Assembly: GCF_000564855.1 (NCBI RefSeq)
Contig: NZ_AYXG01000004.1
Location: 160,768 to 224,767 of the forward strand
Source of the DNA: Actinokineospora spheciospongiae
Lineage (GTDB): Bacteria > Actinomycetota > Actinomycetes > Mycobacteriales > Pseudonocardiaceae
Direction: 5' to 3'
Length of the DNA: 64,000 bases
Position numbers and translations under genes: made by a program. Under the pieces are notes generated by a model, which searched no databases, was not told where the DNA came from, and was given only the letters and a program-made list of their open reading frames with translations. Shown in pieces: positions 38,555-47,574 of this stretch. Every line of letters starts with the position of its first letter. The stretch's first letter is position 1.

Positions 38555-39734
38555 CAAGACACCCCCGGGCAAGGACTACGTCGCGCTGGCCCGCGACCTG
38601 GCGCCCGGGTTCACCGCCCGCGCCGCCGCGCACGACGAGCACGGCAGCTTCCCGCACGAGAACCTGGCCGACCTGGTGCGCACCGGCTACACCGCGATGA
38701 CCGTGCCCACCGCGTTCGGTGGCGGCGGCGCGTCGCTGTGGGAGCTGGTGCAGGCGCAGTCGACCCTGGCCGAGGCGTGCGCCTCCACCGCGTTCGCGGT
38801 CAACATGCACGTCCACGGCCTGGCGATGATCGCCAACCTGGAGGGCGAGACCGCCGAGCGCGCCTGCCGCGCGGTCGCCACCGAAGGTGCTGTGATCGCG
38901 GGCGGGTTCTCCGAGCCCGGCGTCGGCGGCAACTGGTGGCACCCGACCACCGAGGCCAGGCCGGTCGAGGGCGGTTACGTCCTCAACGGGCACAAGGGCT
39001 TCTTCACCGGCTTCCCCGGCGCCACCCACCTGTTCCTCTCCGCCGCCGTCACCGACGACCGCGGCCTGCCGCAGCCGGTGGCGTTCCTGGTGCCCAAGCC
39101 CGACCGGGGCGTGCGGGTCACCTCCGAGTGGAACGCCGCCGGGATGCGCGCCACCGGCAGCCACTCGCTGGCACTGGAGGAGCTGTTCGTCGCCGAGGAG
39201 CACCTGATCGGCGCCACCGGCGCGCTGCCGCTGCTGTTCATGACCGGCGTCCACTGGGCCTGGTGCAGCTTCGCCTCGGTGTTCGTCGGCATCGCCCGCG
39301 GCGCGCTCAAGCACGTCGTCGACACCCAGCGCAAGCGCACGCTGAAGGTGATCGGCAAGCCCAACGCGCACCTGCCGGGCATCCAGTTCCGGGTCGCGGA
39401 GATGAAGACCAAGCTGAAGGCCGCGGAGGCGCACCTGTGGGCCGCGGTGCACGCCGACCACGACTCGCCCGCCACCCAGGCCGACCCGCTCGACCACTAC
39501 ATCGAGATGTCCCTGGCCAAGATGAGCATCACCCGGCTCTGCCAGGAGGTCGTCACGATCGCCATGCAGACCCAGGGCGGTTCCGCCCTGCTGACCAACG
39601 ACCCCCTGCAACGCGCCTACCGCGACGTGGTCACCGGGCTGCTGGTGCCCCCGGTCGCCGACGTCACCCTGGAGTGGGCGGGCAAGCAGGCGTTGGGTGT
39701 CCCCGTGTTCGCCGAGCCCAGGTGGGGTGGCTGA
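38547..39734 (+). CDS. Acyl-CoA dehydrogenase-like protein 3 (right arm)
   Basis: 395 residues. The family is visible in MTVPTAFGGGGASLWELVQA, GGFSEPGVGGNWWHPTTEA, YVLNGHKGFFTGFPGATHLF and MRATGSHSLALEELFV, closest in style to the DszC/flavin-hydroxylase-like branch of the superfamily. The usual catalytic Glu loop is not apparent; the C-terminal QTQGGSALLTNDPLQRAYRD corresponds to the GG-x-G(y)-DP-LQR region of that branch. It may desaturate or oxygenate an ACP-bound substrate. A close paralog follows immediately. Confidence 0.83.
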   Translation: MADKTPPGKDYVALARDLAPGFTARAAAHDEHGSFPHENLADLVRTGYTAMTVPTAFGGGGASLWELVQAQSTLAEACASTAFAVNMHVHGLAMIANLEGETAERACRAVATEGAVIAGGFSEPGVGGNWWHPTTEARPVEGGYVLNGHKGFFTGFPGATHLFLSAAVTDDRGLPQPVAFLVPKPDRGVRVTSEWNAAGMRATGSHSLALEELFVAEEHLIGATGALPLLFMTGVHWAWCSFASVFVGIARGALKHVVDTQRKRTLKVIGKPNAHLPGIQFRVAEMKTKLKAAEAHLWAAVHADHDSPATQADPLDHYIEMSLAKMSITRLCQEVVTIAMQTQGGSALLTNDPLQRAYRDVVTGLLVPPVADVTLEWAGKQALGVPVFAEPRWGG

Positions 39735-39735
39735 G

Positions 39736-40971
39736 ATGACCGCGACGATGGAACGGCCGGAGCAGGCGGAAGCCACTCCTGAACCGATGAGCCCCGAGGC
39801 GCGTGCCGCGCACTGGGCGAAGCTGACCGCCTCGGCGGCGGAGTTGGCCGCGGTGTTCGAGCAGCGCAGCCTGGAGAACTACGACAAGGGCGAGTTCGTC
39901 CAACGCAACATCAACGACCTGGTGGCCGCGGGCATCACCGCCGTCAACGTGCCCGCCGACCTGGGCGGCTTCGACGCCACGCTGGCCGAGAACGTCGAAC
40001 TGCTGCGCCTGATCGCCAAGGGCTGCGGGTCGACCGCCTTCACCTTCGCCATCCACACCATCATCACCGGCTCGCTGCGCGGCGAGACCAGCCCCGAGGT
40101 CAAGGCGCGGGTGTTCGACGCGGTCAAGACCGGCGCCTTCGTCATCGGCCCGTTCACCGACGAGTCCTCCGGCTCCAACTGGACCGTCCCGTCCACGGTG
40201 GCCCAGCGCGTCGACGACGGGTTCGTGCTCCAGGGCGTCAAGCACTTCGCCACCGGCTACCCGGGCGCCACGCACCTGCTCATCACCGCCGGGCTCACCG
40301 ACGAGCACCTGCGACCGCCGTTCAACCTGGCCGCGTTCCTGGTCGAGGCGGGCGCCCCCGGCCTGGGCGTGCACCGCGAGTGGGACGGCATGGCCATGCC
40401 GATGACCGGTTCGCACTCGCTGGCCATCGACTCCCTGCACGTCGACGGCGACGACATGCTCTTCCCCGAGGGCCTGACACCGCTGTTCGTCATGTCCCGG
40501 CAGCAGTGGGGCCACTACTGCTTCGCCGCGGTCTTCCTCGGCTTGGCCGAGCGCGCCTACGAGATCGCCATCGAGCGCACCAAGGGGCGGTCGAACACCG
40601 CCGTTTCGTCGCTGGCGACGCTGCCCGGCATCCAGTTCAACATCGGCCGGATGCGCGCCTCGATCGCCACCATGAAGGCGCTGCTCACCCGCTACGCCAC
40701 CGAGCACGTCGAGCCGGGCGAGGACCTGATCGCCTTCGTCGCCGAGACCTGCGTGCCGAAGTACTTCGTCGTCAACGAGGCCGAGCACGTGGTCGCCACC
40801 GCGTTCGAGGTCGTCGGCGGCTCCGGCATCTCCGGCGGCACCCGGATCGGGCAGATCTGGCGCGACGTCAAGGCCGGTCCGCTGGTGCCGTTCACCAACG
40901 ACGTGGCCCGCGAGTTCATCGGCAAGCACGAACTCGGCCTCAACCCCATCGAGACCCCGAGGTGGCTGTGA
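39736..40971 (+). CDS. Acyl-CoA dehydrogenase-like protein 4 (right arm)
   Basis: 411 residues from ATG at 39736, one base after the stop of its paralog. It shares the layout of protein 3: NVPADLGGFDATLAENVELL, FVLQGVKHFATGYPGATHLL, MAMPMTGSHSLAIDSLHVDG and EVVGGSGISGGTRIGQIWRD. Shared motifs GYPGATHL and GSHSLA show recent common origin of proteins 3 and 4. Together with the ACP before them they form an ACP/oxidase-pair cassette that mirrors the one in the left arm. Confidence 0.83.
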   Translation: MTATMERPEQAEATPEPMSPEARAAHWAKLTASAAELAAVFEQRSLENYDKGEFVQRNINDLVAAGITAVNVPADLGGFDATLAENVELLRLIAKGCGSTAFTFAIHTIITGSLRGETSPEVKARVFDAVKTGAFVIGPFTDESSGSNWTVPSTVAQRVDDGFVLQGVKHFATGYPGATHLLITAGLTDEHLRPPFNLAAFLVEAGAPGLGVHREWDGMAMPMTGSHSLAIDSLHVDGDDMLFPEGLTPLFVMSRQQWGHYCFAAVFLGLAERAYEIAIERTKGRSNTAVSSLATLPGIQFNIGRMRASIATMKALLTRYATEHVEPGEDLIAFVAETCVPKYFVVNEAEHVVATAFEVVGGSGISGGTRIGQIWRDVKAGPLVPFTNDVAREFIGKHELGLNPIETPRWL

Positions 40972-41774
40972 TGGTCCGGCGCGACCAGGTGGCGATCGAC
41001 CCGGACAGCGCTCCGATCGCCACCGAGTACTACTCCGAGATCGGGCAGGGCTGGTGGGACCCCAAGGGCCCGCTGCGCGCCCTGCACGACATGAACCCCA
41101 CCCGGGTCGCCTACTTCGACAGCGCGATCCGCTCCCGGTTCGCCGACCAGCCGCCCGCGGCCACGAAGGTCCTCGACATCGGCTGCGGCGGCGGGATCGT
41201 CAGCGAGGCCATGGCCGCGCTCGGCTACGACGTCACCGGGCTCGACATGTCCGAGGGGGCGATCGAGGCGGCCAGGGCGCACGCGGCGGCGGGCGGGATC
41301 GCGGTCGACTACCGGGTCGGCTCGGCCTACCGGCTGCCCATGGCCGACGGCGTGGTGGACGTGGTGGTCATCTCCGACGTGCTGGAGCACCTGCACGACC
41401 TGCCCACCGCCGTCGCCGAGATCAGCCGGGTGCTGCGCCCGGGCGGGTTGATGCTGTTCGACACCATCAACCGCACCCTCGGCAGCTACCTCACCGCGAT
41501 CCTCATGGCCGAGCGCGTCCTGCGCATCGTCCACCCGGGCACGCACGACTGGAGGATGTTCATCCGCCCCGGCGAGCTGCGCGCCGCCCTGGCCGAGCGC
41601 GACATCACCCTGGCCGAGATCAAGGGCATGGCCCCGGCCCGCCCGCCGCACCGGCTGATCGCCTCGATCCTGCGCGGTCGCGGCCTCGGCGAGTACGAGC
41701 TGAACAACTCCGTGCGCGTCAGCTACATCGGCCACGCCGTCAAGCAGCCCGCGCGCCCCAGCGCGGTCCGATAG
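40971..41774 (+). CDS. SAM-dependent methyltransferase, UbiG-like
   Basis: 267 residues from ATG at 40971 (TGATG overlap). The class I SAM-binding motif KVLDIGCGGGIVSEAMAALG is near residue 65, followed by VTGLDMSEGAIEAA and VVISDVLEHLHDLPTA; the whole resembles 3-demethylubiquinone 3-O-methyltransferase. O-methylation of a phenolic or enolic hydroxyl formed in this arm, for example by the type III PKS, is likely. Confidence 0.88.
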   Translation: MVRRDQVAIDPDSAPIATEYYSEIGQGWWDPKGPLRALHDMNPTRVAYFDSAIRSRFADQPPAATKVLDIGCGGGIVSEAMAALGYDVTGLDMSEGAIEAARAHAAAGGIAVDYRVGSAYRLPMADGVVDVVVISDVLEHLHDLPTAVAEISRVLRPGGLMLFDTINRTLGSYLTAILMAERVLRIVHPGTHDWRMFIRPGELRAALAERDITLAEIKGMAPARPPHRLIASILRGRGLGEYELNNSVRVSYIGHAVKQPARPSAVR

Positions 41775-41783
41775 GAGAACGAC

Positions 41784-42260
41784 ATGGTCTGGATTCGTTC
41801 GGGCACCACCAAGAGCGTCCGCGTCCGCGCGGGGCTCGCCGAGGTGCGGGAACTGCTGCTCGACGTGGAGCGGGCGGGCCTGCTCATGCCCGGCGTCAAC
41901 TCGTTGACCCACGTCTCCGGCGCGGTGTACCACTACGCGCTGGACCCGATCACCAACGGCGCCGTGCACCTGGTGCCCGACTACGAGGCCACCTTCGACA
42001 CCACCGACCCCGGGCACATCACCTGGGAGCCGTACGGCGAGCACAACTTCCGCTCCTGGGGCGCCTTCACCACCCGGGAATCCGGTGTGGACGGTGAGGT
42101 GATCCTGGAGATCAGCACCCGTTCCGAGGCGTCGGTGCAGGTCGCGCCGGTCATGGTGACGCTCATCGAGCCGTTCGCGCAGTTGCAGACCGACGAGATC
42201 ACCACCGGGTTCCTCGACCGGCTGCGCGGCGAGCTGGAACCGGTGGCGGTGTCGCCGTGA
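41784..42260 (+). CDS. SRPBCC (START-like) family protein
   Basis: 158 residues from ATG at 41784 (AGGAG upstream). RVRAGLAEVRELLLDVERAG and the mid strand FRSWGAFTTRESGVDGEVIL fit the polyketide cyclase/CoxG-like SRPBCC fold. Such proteins bind hydrophobic intermediates and can act as cyclases or aromatases. It overlaps the type III PKS gene by four bases, so it may steer folding or release of the type III PKS product. Without characterised relatives this remains inference. Confidence 0.78.
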   Translation: MVWIRSGTTKSVRVRAGLAEVRELLLDVERAGLLMPGVNSLTHVSGAVYHYALDPITNGAVHLVPDYEATFDTTDPGHITWEPYGEHNFRSWGAFTTRESGVDGEVILEISTRSEASVQVAPVMVTLIEPFAQLQTDEITTGFLDRLRGELEPVAVSP

Positions 42261-43303
42261 GGCCCGCGAAGATCCTCGCGCTCGAACCCGTCACCGTCGG
42301 CACGGTCGTCCCGCAGGCCGACGTGTTCGACGCCTTCTACGCCGGCCTCTACGCCGAGGTGCCCACCGCGCGGGAGCTGTTCCTCAACACCCAGGTCAAG
42401 ACCCGGCACATGGCCTGGGACCCGCGCGAGGTGTACGCGAACGGGTTCCCCGGCATGGCCGAGCGGATGGCGGTGTGGGAGCGCAACGTCCTGGACCTGG
42501 GCAGGCGCTCGGCGGGCAAGGTCCTCGCCGGGGTGGACCGGGACCGGGTCGGCAGCTACACGATGGCCAGTTGCACCGGGTACGCCGGTCCGACCCCGGA
42601 GATGCTGCTGGCCAAGGAACTGGGCCTGCGCGACGACCTGCGCCGCACCTTCGTCGGGCACATGGGCTGCTACGCGGCGTTCAACACCCTCAAGGTCGCG
42701 CTCGACTCGCTGGCCGCCCGGCCGGACGACCTGGCGCTGCTGACCTGCGCGGAGATCTGCTCGGTGCACCTGCGACCGGAGGTCACCCGCGAGCAGGTCG
42801 TGGTGAGCGGGCTGTTCGGCGACGCCGGGGCGAGCATGGTGCTGGCCGCCGCCGAGCCGGACGAGGACGGCCCGGTCGTCCTGGCCACGCACACCGAGAC
42901 GCACTACGAGACCTCGCACGCGATGACCTGGACCGTGCAGGACGACGCGTTCCGGATGACGCTGTCGCCGTACGTGCCGCTGTTCCTGTCCGAGGCGGTG
43001 CGGCCGTTCACCGAGCGGCTGCTGGCCAAGGCCGGGCTCACCCCGGACGAGGTCGAGCACTGGGCGGTGCACCCCGGCGGCCCGAAGATCATCGACTTCG
43101 TCGGCGAACGGCTTTCCCTGACGCCGGAACAGCTCCAGCCGTCACTGGACGTGCTGGCCGACTACGGCAACTGCTCATCGCCGACCGTGTTGCTGATCCT
43201 GCACCGGATTCTGACCGAGTCGCGGCCCGCCCCGGGCTCCCACGCGGTCCTGATGGCCTTCGGACCCGGCCTGACGATGGAATCGGCGCTCGTCCGCTTC
43301 TGA
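42257..43303 (+). CDS. Type III polyketide synthase
   Basis: 348 residues from GTG at 42257. The chalcone-synthase-family triad is complete: Cys in FVGHMGCYAAFNTLKVAL near 140, His in HWAVHPGGPKIIDF near 275 and Asn in YGNCSSPTVLLIL near 308; the C-terminal GFGPG-like loop reads AFGPGLTMES. The enzyme extends an acyl starter with malonyl-CoA to an alkylpyrone or resorcinol-type ring. The nearby ACP, acyl-AMP ligase and oxidases suggest the starter is a modified fatty acyl group, possibly offered on ACP. Confidence 0.93.
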   Translation: MRPAKILALEPVTVGTVVPQADVFDAFYAGLYAEVPTARELFLNTQVKTRHMAWDPREVYANGFPGMAERMAVWERNVLDLGRRSAGKVLAGVDRDRVGSYTMASCTGYAGPTPEMLLAKELGLRDDLRRTFVGHMGCYAAFNTLKVALDSLAARPDDLALLTCAEICSVHLRPEVTREQVVVSGLFGDAGASMVLAAAEPDEDGPVVLATHTETHYETSHAMTWTVQDDAFRMTLSPYVPLFLSEAVRPFTERLLAKAGLTPDEVEHWAVHPGGPKIIDFVGERLSLTPEQLQPSLDVLADYGNCSSPTVLLILHRILTESRPAPGSHAVLMAFGPGLTMESALVRF

Positions 43304-43343
43304 GTCCCTGCAACGGACTCTCTGGAACAAAAAGGACAATACC

Positions 43344-44228
43344 ATGACCAGTGCGCTGGTGCCCCGGTGGAGTGACCCGGAATTGCGGTCGGCCATCGAG
43401 AACCACTACGACGGCCTCGTCGACCTCTACGAGAAGGTCTGGGGCGAGCACATCCACCACGGCTACTGGGCCGAGGACTCGCCCGCCGACCGGCACGCCG
43501 CCCAGGTCCGGCTGATCGAGAAGCTGATCGAGTTCGGCGAGGTCCCCACCGGGGCCCGCATCCTGGACGCGGGCTGCGGCGTCGGCGCGTCCTCGGTGCA
43601 CCTCGCGGCCAACCACGGCGCCACGGTCGAGGGCATCACCCTGGCCGCCGAGCAGGTGCGCCGCGGCGGGGAGAAGAAGACCGAGGCCGGGGTCGCCGAC
43701 CGGGTCAACTTCCAGATCATGGACGCGCTGCGCACCGACTTCCCGGACGACTCCTTCGACGTCGTGTGGGCGCTGGAGAGCTGCGAGCTGATGCCGGACA
43801 AGGAGAGGTTCCTGTCCGAGTGCCACCGCGTGCTCAAGCCCGGCGGCACGCTCGTCGTCGCCACCTGGTGCGCCCGCGACAACGACCTCGACGACTCCGA
43901 GCACCGCCTGCTCGGCCGCATCTACCGCGACTTCGTCATCTCGCACGTGCTGCCGCTGCCGGACTACCACGCCATGGCCGAGCGGCTCGGCTTCGAGGAC
44001 GTGCGCAGCGACGACTGGTCCGAGCGCGTCACCGACACCTGGAAGATGTCCTCGGACCTGGTCAAGCCGGTCATCAAGGACCCCACCGTCGTCTGGAAGC
44101 TGGTGCGCGCCAAAGGCGTGGACATCTTCCGCTTCCTCAACTCCGTGCCCCTCATGCGCCAGGCCTACGACCGCGGCGTCATGCACTACGGGGTGTTCAC
44201 CGGGACCAAGGCCGGAGGCCACCAGTGA
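43344..44228 (+). CDS. SAM-dependent methyltransferase, UbiE/tocopherol-type
   Basis: 294 residues from ATG at 43344, with AAAAAGGA upstream. IENHYDGLVDLYEKVWGEHI with HHGYW is typical of the gamma-tocopherol/sterol/RebM-like group, and motif I is RILDAGCGVGASSVHLA near residue 70. The unusual AT-rich leader of 40 bases sets it off from the coupled genes before it. C- or O-methylation of the ring formed by the type III PKS is a reasonable guess. Confidence 0.88.
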   Translation: MTSALVPRWSDPELRSAIENHYDGLVDLYEKVWGEHIHHGYWAEDSPADRHAAQVRLIEKLIEFGEVPTGARILDAGCGVGASSVHLAANHGATVEGITLAAEQVRRGGEKKTEAGVADRVNFQIMDALRTDFPDDSFDVVWALESCELMPDKERFLSECHRVLKPGGTLVVATWCARDNDLDDSEHRLLGRIYRDFVISHVLPLPDYHAMAERLGFEDVRSDDWSERVTDTWKMSSDLVKPVIKDPTVVWKLVRAKGVDIFRFLNSVPLMRQAYDRGVMHYGVFTGTKAGGHQ

Positions 44229-45700
44229 CCGCGACCCTCGACGCCGACGCCACCCAGCGGCTCGTCTCCGACCTGCTCACCCAGCCGTGGGTGATCGACC
44301 TGTTCACCGACGTGGCCACCAGGCAGGCCGGGTCGATGGCCCAGGTGGAGAAGCTGCGCCCGCTCGGCGCCACCAACCACGCCTTCTGGCCCTTCCACGC
44401 CCCGCAGTTCCCGCTGTCCATCGCGCGGGCCAAGGGCAGCCGGATCACCGCCGTCGACGGCAACACCTACCTCGACTGCCACCTGGGCTTCGGCGCGCAG
44501 GCCCTGCACGGGCACAACCCGGAGCCGGTCGTGGCCGCCGTGCGCGACCTGCTGGGCACCTCCACCGGCAACGGCTACCTGCACCCGGTCGAGTCCGAGC
44601 TGATCGGCGTCCTGCAGGGGTTCCTGCCGCACTGCGAGAAGTTCGCCTTCCTCAACTCCGGCACCGACGCCACCGCCGCCGCGATCCGGCTGGCCCGCGC
44701 GCACACCGGCAAGCGGATGGTCGCCAAGTTCGAGGGCTCGCTGCACGGCGTGCACGACCTGGCCGCGCACAACACCGCGTTCTGGTACCACGGCCACCCG
44801 GTGCAGCCGTTCCCCGAGGTCGGCCCGAACGGCGTCACCCCGACGCCCGCGCTCAAGGGCGTCCCGATCGCCGACAACGGCGAACTGCTGGTGCTGCCCA
44901 ACGACGCCAAGCTGGCGATCGAGCTGATCGAGCGCCACCGCGACCAGTTGGCCTGCGTGCTCGGCGAGGCCGTGTCCTCGTCGTTCCCGTTCCCCGAGCA
45001 CACCGTGCCGATCATCAAGGCCACCGCGGCGGCCTCCCGCGACCTGGGCATCCCGTTCATCCTCGACGAGGTCCTGACCGGGTTCCGCTACGGCCCCGGC
45101 GGTGCCGCCGCGCACTTCGACATCCCGGCCGACCTGCACACCTACGGCAAGGTCGTCAGCGCCCTGGGCATCCCGCTGTCGGTCGTGGCGGGCAAGGCGG
45201 CACTGATCGAGCACACCCAGACCAGTGGGATGCCGCTGACCGACCTGGGCCGCAAGACCTCCGTGCAGACCACGCACGCGGGCAACCACCTCGCCCTCGC
45301 CGCCTCGCTGGCCACCCTGACCCTGCTCAGGGACCAGGGGGACGCGTACTACACCCGCACCCGCGCCAAGGTCGACAGGCTGCGCTCCGGGCTGGCCGCC
45401 TTCCGCGCCGAGACCGGCATCCCGCTGCGACTGCTGGGCTTCGGCGACTTCATCGGCTCGTTCGGCTTCACCGCCGAGGAGTCCTACTCCGACTACCGCG
45501 ACTTCGCCTCGGCCATCAACCCGATCGCGCTGTTCCTGATGACGCTGCTGCTGCGCCGCCGCGGCGTGTACGCGCTGAGCCTGCCGATGCTGTTCACCGG
45601 CGACGCGCACAGCGAAGCCGACCTCGACGAGCTGTTCGCAGCGGTCACCGACTCCGCCCGCGAGATGGCCGCGAACGACTTCCCCTTCATCCTCGGCTGA
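44225..45700 (+). CDS. Class III PLP aminotransferase (glutamate-1-semialdehyde aminomutase-like)
   Basis: 491 residues from GTG at 44225 (GTGA overlap). The fold-type I features are FLNSGTDATAAAIRLARAHT, FILDEVLTGFRYG and the PLP-lysine region LHTYGKVVSALGIPLSVVAG, with a 60-residue N-terminal extension compared with HemL. Such enzymes in natural-product clusters install amines on ACP- or CoA-bound ketones or aldehydes. It suggests that the right-arm product contains nitrogen. Confidence 0.87.
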   Translation: MTATLDADATQRLVSDLLTQPWVIDLFTDVATRQAGSMAQVEKLRPLGATNHAFWPFHAPQFPLSIARAKGSRITAVDGNTYLDCHLGFGAQALHGHNPEPVVAAVRDLLGTSTGNGYLHPVESELIGVLQGFLPHCEKFAFLNSGTDATAAAIRLARAHTGKRMVAKFEGSLHGVHDLAAHNTAFWYHGHPVQPFPEVGPNGVTPTPALKGVPIADNGELLVLPNDAKLAIELIERHRDQLACVLGEAVSSSFPFPEHTVPIIKATAAASRDLGIPFILDEVLTGFRYGPGGAAAHFDIPADLHTYGKVVSALGIPLSVVAGKAALIEHTQTSGMPLTDLGRKTSVQTTHAGNHLALAASLATLTLLRDQGDAYYTRTRAKVDRLRSGLAAFRAETGIPLRLLGFGDFIGSFGFTAEESYSDYRDFASAINPIALFLMTLLLRRRGVYALSLPMLFTGDAHSEADLDELFAAVTDSAREMAANDFPFILG

Positions 45701-45822
45701 GTTGTCTTCCTCCCGCCACCCGCCCCCTCGTCCCCGCCCGGCACCGTCCCCGACCTGGCACCCGGGCAGCCGGACCGGCGTTGAGCACGTTTTCTGAACC
45801 CCGCCACCCCTGGGAGTCCGCC

Positions 45823-47574
45823 TTGACCTCCACCCTGATCCCCCCGCCCGCGCTCGACCGCCCGGTGTTCACCGCCCCCGAGGTGCACCCGGACCGGATC
45901 GGCCTGCCCGTGGCCGGTGCCGCCCCGGCCGAGCCCGTCCCGGCGGACTCCCTGGGGGCCGCGCTCGCCTGGCGGGCCAAGTGGCGCCCGCTGTCGGTGG
46001 CCCACCACGTCGTCGACGGCAGGCAGGGCGAGACCCGGCTCACCTCCCGCGACCTGTACCGGCTCGCCGGTGCCGCCGCGGTGCGGCTGCGCCGGGCCGG
46101 GGTGGGCACCGGCGACGCCGTCGCGCTGTGCCTGGACACCTCGGTCGACCTGCTCGCCGCCCTGTACGGGGCGAGCCTGGTCGGCGCGGTGCCGTTCCTG
46201 GTGGAGCCCCCGCTCACCCGGGCCCGGCACGAGGGCTGGCTGAGCCGCACCGCCGCGATGGTCGCCGCCGCCACCCCCGCGGCGGTCGTCTGCGGGCCCG
46301 CCCTGGCCACCACCGCGGCCCGGCTCGGCCCGCCGGTCCTGGTGGCGCCGTTCGGCACCGCCGACATCCCGGCCCCCACCCCGGTCCGACCGGAGGCGCC
46401 CGCGCTGATCCAGTTCAGCTCGGGCACCACCGGCACCCCCAAGGCCGTGGTCCTGTCGCACCGGTCGGTGCTGGAGGCGTCCCGGGCCATCGCCCTGGCC
46501 GCGCCGTTCCTGGCCGGGGACATGCTCGGCGGCTGGCTGCCGCTGCACCACGACATGGGCCTGATCGGCACCGTCGTGTCCCCGTTCCTGCACAACCTGG
46601 CCAGCGCGATCATGCCGCCGCTGTCGTTCGTGATGCGCCCGGAGCGGTGGCTGACCCTGCTGCACCGGTTCCGCGTCACCATCTCGCCCGCCCCGAACTT
46701 CGCCTACCGGCTCGCCGCCGAGGCCATCGCGGGCTTGACCGCGGTCGGCCTGGACCTGAGCGCCTGGCGGGTCGCGTTCAACGGCGCCGAACTGGTCGAC
46801 CACGCCACCCTGCGGCAGTGGCAGGCCGCGCTCGGCCCGCACGGCTTCGCCGCCACCTCGATGCGCCCCTGCTACGGCATGGCGGAGCTGGGCCTGGCCG
46901 CCACGTTCGCCCCGGCGGGCTCGCTGCCCAGGGTCCGCACGGTGAGCCGGTCCGCGCTCACCACCGAGGGCGCCCTGCTGCCGCCGCTGACCCCGGGGGA
47001 CGCGCACGACCTGGTGTCCTGCGGGGTCGAGGTGCCCGGCCTGGCGGTCCGGGTGGTCGACGCCGACGGCCGCGAGGTCGGCGACTCGGTGATCGGCCGC
47101 GTCGAGGTCCGCGGCACCGCCATGATGACCGGCTACCTGGGGGAGCCGCCGCTGGCCCCCGGTTCCTGGCTCGACACCGGCGACCTGGGCTTCCGCGACT
47201 CGGGGGAGCTGGTGCTGACCGGCCGGGCCAAGGACCTGGTGATCGTCGCCGGGCGCAACCACCACCCGTACCCGATCGAGCAGGCCGCCTGCGAGCCGCC
47301 GCGCGTGCGACCCGGCGCCGCCGCCGCGGTCGGCGTGCCGGACCCGGTGCTGGGCACCGAACGGCTGGTCGTGGTGGTCGAGTCGGTGGTCTTCCGCGAA
47401 CCCGCCGAGGCCGCCGCCCTGGCCTTCGAGGTGGAGCGGGTGGTGTCCGAGCGCACCGCCCTGCGCCCCGACCGGGTCCTGGTGGTCCGCCCGGGGACGC
47501 TGCCGCGCACCTCCAGCGGCAAGATGCGCCGCGGGCTGGTCGCGTCGATGGTGGCCTCCGGTGAGCTGGCGTGA
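45823..47574 (+). CDS. AMP-dependent acyl ligase (FAAL-like)
   Basis: 583 residues from TTG at 45823, chosen for GGGAG six bases upstream; an in-frame TTG at 45781 is the alternative. Motifs are IQFSSGTTGTPKAVVLSH, GWLPLHHDMGLIGTV typical of fatty acyl-AMP ligases, CYGMAELGLAATF, IVAGRNHHPYPIEQA and TSSGKMRRG. It likely activates a carboxylic acid for loading on the right-arm ACP. It is the second such ligase in the cluster and only distantly similar to the first. A gap of 122 bases without a gene separates it from the aminotransferase. Confidence 0.88.
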   Translation: MTSTLIPPPALDRPVFTAPEVHPDRIGLPVAGAAPAEPVPADSLGAALAWRAKWRPLSVAHHVVDGRQGETRLTSRDLYRLAGAAAVRLRRAGVGTGDAVALCLDTSVDLLAALYGASLVGAVPFLVEPPLTRARHEGWLSRTAAMVAAATPAAVVCGPALATTAARLGPPVLVAPFGTADIPAPTPVRPEAPALIQFSSGTTGTPKAVVLSHRSVLEASRAIALAAPFLAGDMLGGWLPLHHDMGLIGTVVSPFLHNLASAIMPPLSFVMRPERWLTLLHRFRVTISPAPNFAYRLAAEAIAGLTAVGLDLSAWRVAFNGAELVDHATLRQWQAALGPHGFAATSMRPCYGMAELGLAATFAPAGSLPRVRTVSRSALTTEGALLPPLTPGDAHDLVSCGVEVPGLAVRVVDADGREVGDSVIGRVEVRGTAMMTGYLGEPPLAPGSWLDTGDLGFRDSGELVLTGRAKDLVIVAGRNHHPYPIEQAACEPPRVRPGAAAAVGVPDPVLGTERLVVVVESVVFREPAEAAALAFEVERVVSERTALRPDRVLVVRPGTLPRTSSGKMRRGLVASMVASGELA

